From Candidatus Gastranaerophilales bacterium (GTDB lineage: Bacteria > Cyanobacteriota > Vampirovibrionia > Gastranaerophilales > Gastranaerophilaceae), in assembly GCA_944325875.1 (NCBI GenBank), contig CALVBU010000004.1, forward strand, positions 118,170-182,169: DNA of 64,000 bases. The letters are read 5' to 3'. A program made the position numbers and the translations under genes. The stretch's first letter is position 1. Every line of letters begins with the position of its first letter. Shown here one piece after another: positions 62,226 to 64,000 of the stretch. A model generated the notes under the pieces. It was given only the letters and a program-made list of their open reading frames with translations, searched no databases and was not told the origin of the DNA.

Positions 62226-62444
62226 ATGAAAGATGACAGAAATAAGTTATTTGCTCGAAATTTAAAGGCAGAACGATACAGAAAAGGTATTACTCAGTTA
62301 CAGCTTGCAGAATTGGTTGATGTAAGTGAAAGTACGGTTAGTTTGCTTGAAAGAGGATTGCAGACTCCATCAGTATTTCTGGTATATGATATTGCAAAAG
62401 TTCTAGAAATTGATATAAATGAACTCTTAAAAAATATTCCTTAA
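62226..62444 (+). CDS. XRE-family regulator divergent from prepilin 5
   Basis: 72 residues, a single HTH domain (FARNLKAERYRKGITQLQLAEL; STVSLLERGLQTPSVFLVYD). A TATAAT (62213-62218) ends 7 bases before the ATG and no SD is present, so its mRNA may be leaderless. It lies divergent from prepilin 5 with a 34-bp palindrome between them. Paired in the same way as 55861-56172. Confidence 0.85.
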   Translation: MKDDRNKLFARNLKAERYRKGITQLQLAELVDVSESTVSLLERGLQTPSVFLVYDIAKVLEIDINELLKNIP

Positions 62445-62501
62445 TTGATATATTGTGTTACGAATATCTTTGTGTAACTATTTTAGTTAGGGATTTATAT
62501 T

Positions 62502-63086
62502 ATGAGTATTGAAGAAGATTTACAAGATGTAAGAAATATGTGTGAATACTGTGATAAATGTTCACTTTCCAAAACTCGTACAAATATTGTTTTTTCAGGT
62601 GGCGTTCCAAATCATAAAATGATGTTAATTGGCGAAGCTCCAGGGTACTATGAAGATCAGAAAGGCGAACCGTTTGTTGGAAAAGCCGGTCAGCTTTTGG
62701 ATAAGATTTTTGCATCAGTGGGTCTTTCAAGAGAAAAAGATGTTTATATCTGCAATACTCTTAAGTGTCGACCGCCTAACAATAGAGATCCGCTTCCGGA
62801 AGAAAAAGAAGCCTGTTATCCTTATTTAGAAGCTCAAATTGAAATTCTAAAACCTCGCATTATATTGATTTGCGGAAAGGTTGCATTAGCTACTATGCTT
62901 AATTCGCCAATTGGGATTACGAAAGTCCGTGGAAAATGGTTTGATGGACCTTTTGGTAGTAAGATGATGCCTATTTTTCACCCGTCTTATCTTTTGAGAA
63001 ATGATTCTCATGAAAAAGGTAGTCCAAAGTGGCTTATGTGGCAAGATATTCAGGAAATTAAAAAAGCTTATGATGCTTTAGATTAG
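62502..63086 (+). CDS. Type-4/5 uracil-DNA glycosylase
   Basis: 194 residues. Fe-S cluster Cys residues in CEYCDKC near the N-terminus and CNTLKCRPP later; GEAPGYYEDQKGEPFVGKAG (motif A region), NNRDP and the C-terminal HPSYLLR. It removes uracil from DNA in base-excision repair. The stop overlaps the convergent MFS gene by 4 bases; no terminator lies between them. Confidence 0.92.
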   Translation: MSIEEDLQDVRNMCEYCDKCSLSKTRTNIVFSGGVPNHKMMLIGEAPGYYEDQKGEPFVGKAGQLLDKIFASVGLSREKDVYICNTLKCRPPNNRDPLPEEKEACYPYLEAQIEILKPRIILICGKVALATMLNSPIGITKVRGKWFDGPFGSKMMPIFHPSYLLRNDSHEKGSPKWLMWQDIQEIKKAYDALD

Positions 63087-64000
63087 GCTGCTTTTTTGGT
63101 TTTTTTAGTTTTTAGAATAAATAAAATAGGTATTACTATTATACAAAGTGTTGCAAGTACCGTGAAAGCATCAAAGAATGAGGCAAGTCTTGCTTGTTGT
63201 TGAAGTTGTCTATATAGCATTCCATCAGCTTTTCTTGCGGCAAGTACTGCAGGATAAAGATGTATAAATTTAGCTTTTAGTGCCATAAATTTGTATTGAA
63301 ACATCGGGTTATGTGGTGAAAGGTTTCCGACTAAGTAATTTTGATGTACTTGAGATACTCTTGCAATGAAGGTTGCAGAAGCTGAGGTTGCTATTGCTGT
63401 GATGATATTTTTGAATAATGCATGTAGTGCAGCAGCGTCTGCGTTTTTACTTGCAGGTAGGGTTTGAAATGATAATGCTGTAATCGGGACGAAAGCTGTA
63501 GGTACGCCTATGCAAAGTAGTATGTTTGGTAAAATTACACTTTCCATAGAGGAGGTTGTATTCATTTGAGTCAACATTAATATTGATCCTGCCATTATTA
63601 GTAAGCCGATTGTTGCTAAAATTCTAGCTTCAATAAATCTTGAGATTTCTCCGACTACGATTAAACCTATAAGGCATATAATAGCTCTCGGAAACATTGT
63701 AAGACCTGACATAGATGGGCTGTATCCTAATAGGCTTTGAATAAACATCGGAACTAATAATAGTGTCGAATAAAGCATTACGTTGATGAAAGAGCTCGCA
63801 AAAGTTCCGAATAAAAAGTTTCTGTCTTTGAATACTCTGATGTCGATTACTGGATATTTGTATTCCAATTCCCATACATAAAAAAGTACAAAGGAGAATA
63901 TACAAACTCCTGTTGTCCAACAAATCCAAGGTGTATCAAACCAATTCCACTGCTGTCCTTTATCAAGTACAACTTGCATACAGCCCATTGCAACTACAAT
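63083..64000 (-). CDS. DHA2-family multidrug exporter, partial
   Basis: C-terminal part of an MFS protein; the reading frame stays open to the window edge, so the N-terminus is missing. The visible stretch (about 305 residues) has six or more membrane segments and the DHA2/EmrB-like QVVLDKGQQWNWF followed by VIDIRVFKDRNFLFGTF and SMSGLTMFPRA. Likely a proton-driven exporter of toxic compounds; substrate unknown. A basic C-terminus (LKTKKTKKAA). Confidence 0.88.
   Translation of the reverse strand: MVVAMGCMQVVLDKGQQWNWFDTPWICWTTGVCIFSFVLFYVWELEYKYPVIDIRVFKDRNFLFGTFASSFINVMLYSTLLLVPMFIQSLLGYSPSMSGLTMFPRAIICLIGLIVVGEISRFIEARILATIGLLIMAGSILMLTQMNTTSSMESVILPNILLCIGVPTAFVPITALSFQTLPASKNADAAALHALFKNIITAIATSASATFIARVSQVHQNYLVGNLSPHNPMFQYKFMALKAKFIHLYPAVLAARKADGMLYRQLQQQARLASFFDAFTVLATLCIIVIPILFILKTKKTKKAA

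Noticed and set aside
63083..64000. Truncated pseudogene of the exporter
   Set aside because: The frame is open to the window edge and the sequence continues in-frame upstream of the first Met, so it is a gene cut by the window, not a broken gene.

Overview
The window is AT-rich bacterial chromosome with short intergenic gaps. The gene set suggests a gut, fermentative, diderm relative of Cyanobacteria, most likely Candidatus Gastranaerophilales (Melainabacteria/Vampirovibrionia). Reasons: an FtsZ plus SepF division pair, a cyanobacterial-style primary sigma factor, LPS-related genes (LptF/G permease, KdsC-like phosphatase), a large AdhE, type IV pilus PilMN/PilO genes, and many prepilin-like proteins sharing a FTLAEVLITLGIIG head and a DYPW-type tail. 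The lineage is inferred from gene content, without a search.

Layout. 1-3.8 kb: prepilin 1 behind a poly-G leader, an organophosphate-type MFS permease, a DnaQ-like exonuclease and thioredoxin. 3.9-7.6 kb: a 1223-residue coiled-coil protein of unknown function. 7.6-12.8 kb: a leftward signalling operon (GAF/HD-GYP protein, TPR lipoprotein-like or exported protein, two LuxR-type response regulators, a pentapeptide-repeat protein) with no kinase. 12.8-20.2 kb: GT2 glycosyltransferase, an M48-like protein with an altered zinc site, two tandem zinc-ribbon proteins, pheA, a tail-fibre-like pair, tyrS and cysE. 20.2-32 kb: prepilin 2, an alcohol dehydrogenase, lptF/G, small exported proteins, yggS-sepF, prepilin 3, nadK, ftsZ and fba. 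31.6-43.4 kb: two lineage-type proteins of unknown function, rpsA-ispH, sigma factor, rlmB-nadA, and fused pilMN plus pilO. 43.4-51 kb: radical SAM protein, comF, a histidine kinase, a KdsC-like phosphatase, a TPR protein, lysC and a rhodanese. 51-64 kb: adhE behind a Rex-like operator, prepilin 4 with a divergent XRE regulator and a prepilin gene remnant, tRNA-Cys, a TPM-domain protein, two tandem structured elements before tRNA-Val, pgi, prepilin 5 with a divergent XRE regulator and a large palindrome, uracil-DNA glycosylase, and an MFS exporter cut by the window edge.

The most unusual feature is a roughly 200-base leader present three times (before positions 204, 20460 and 27229), each time directly ahead of a prepilin gene. 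Each copy has a strong SD, a short ORF that runs into 11 or 12 consecutive G residues, an ACCTCCG element and, just before the prepilin, a complementary CGGAGG SD. G-tract length decides whether the short ORF stops at once or is translated across the ACCTCCG element. This looks like a phase-variable translational switch for surface pilins. The assembly machinery such pilins would need is partly present at 41.0-43.4 kb.

No rRNA, CRISPR array, insertion sequence or integrase was seen.
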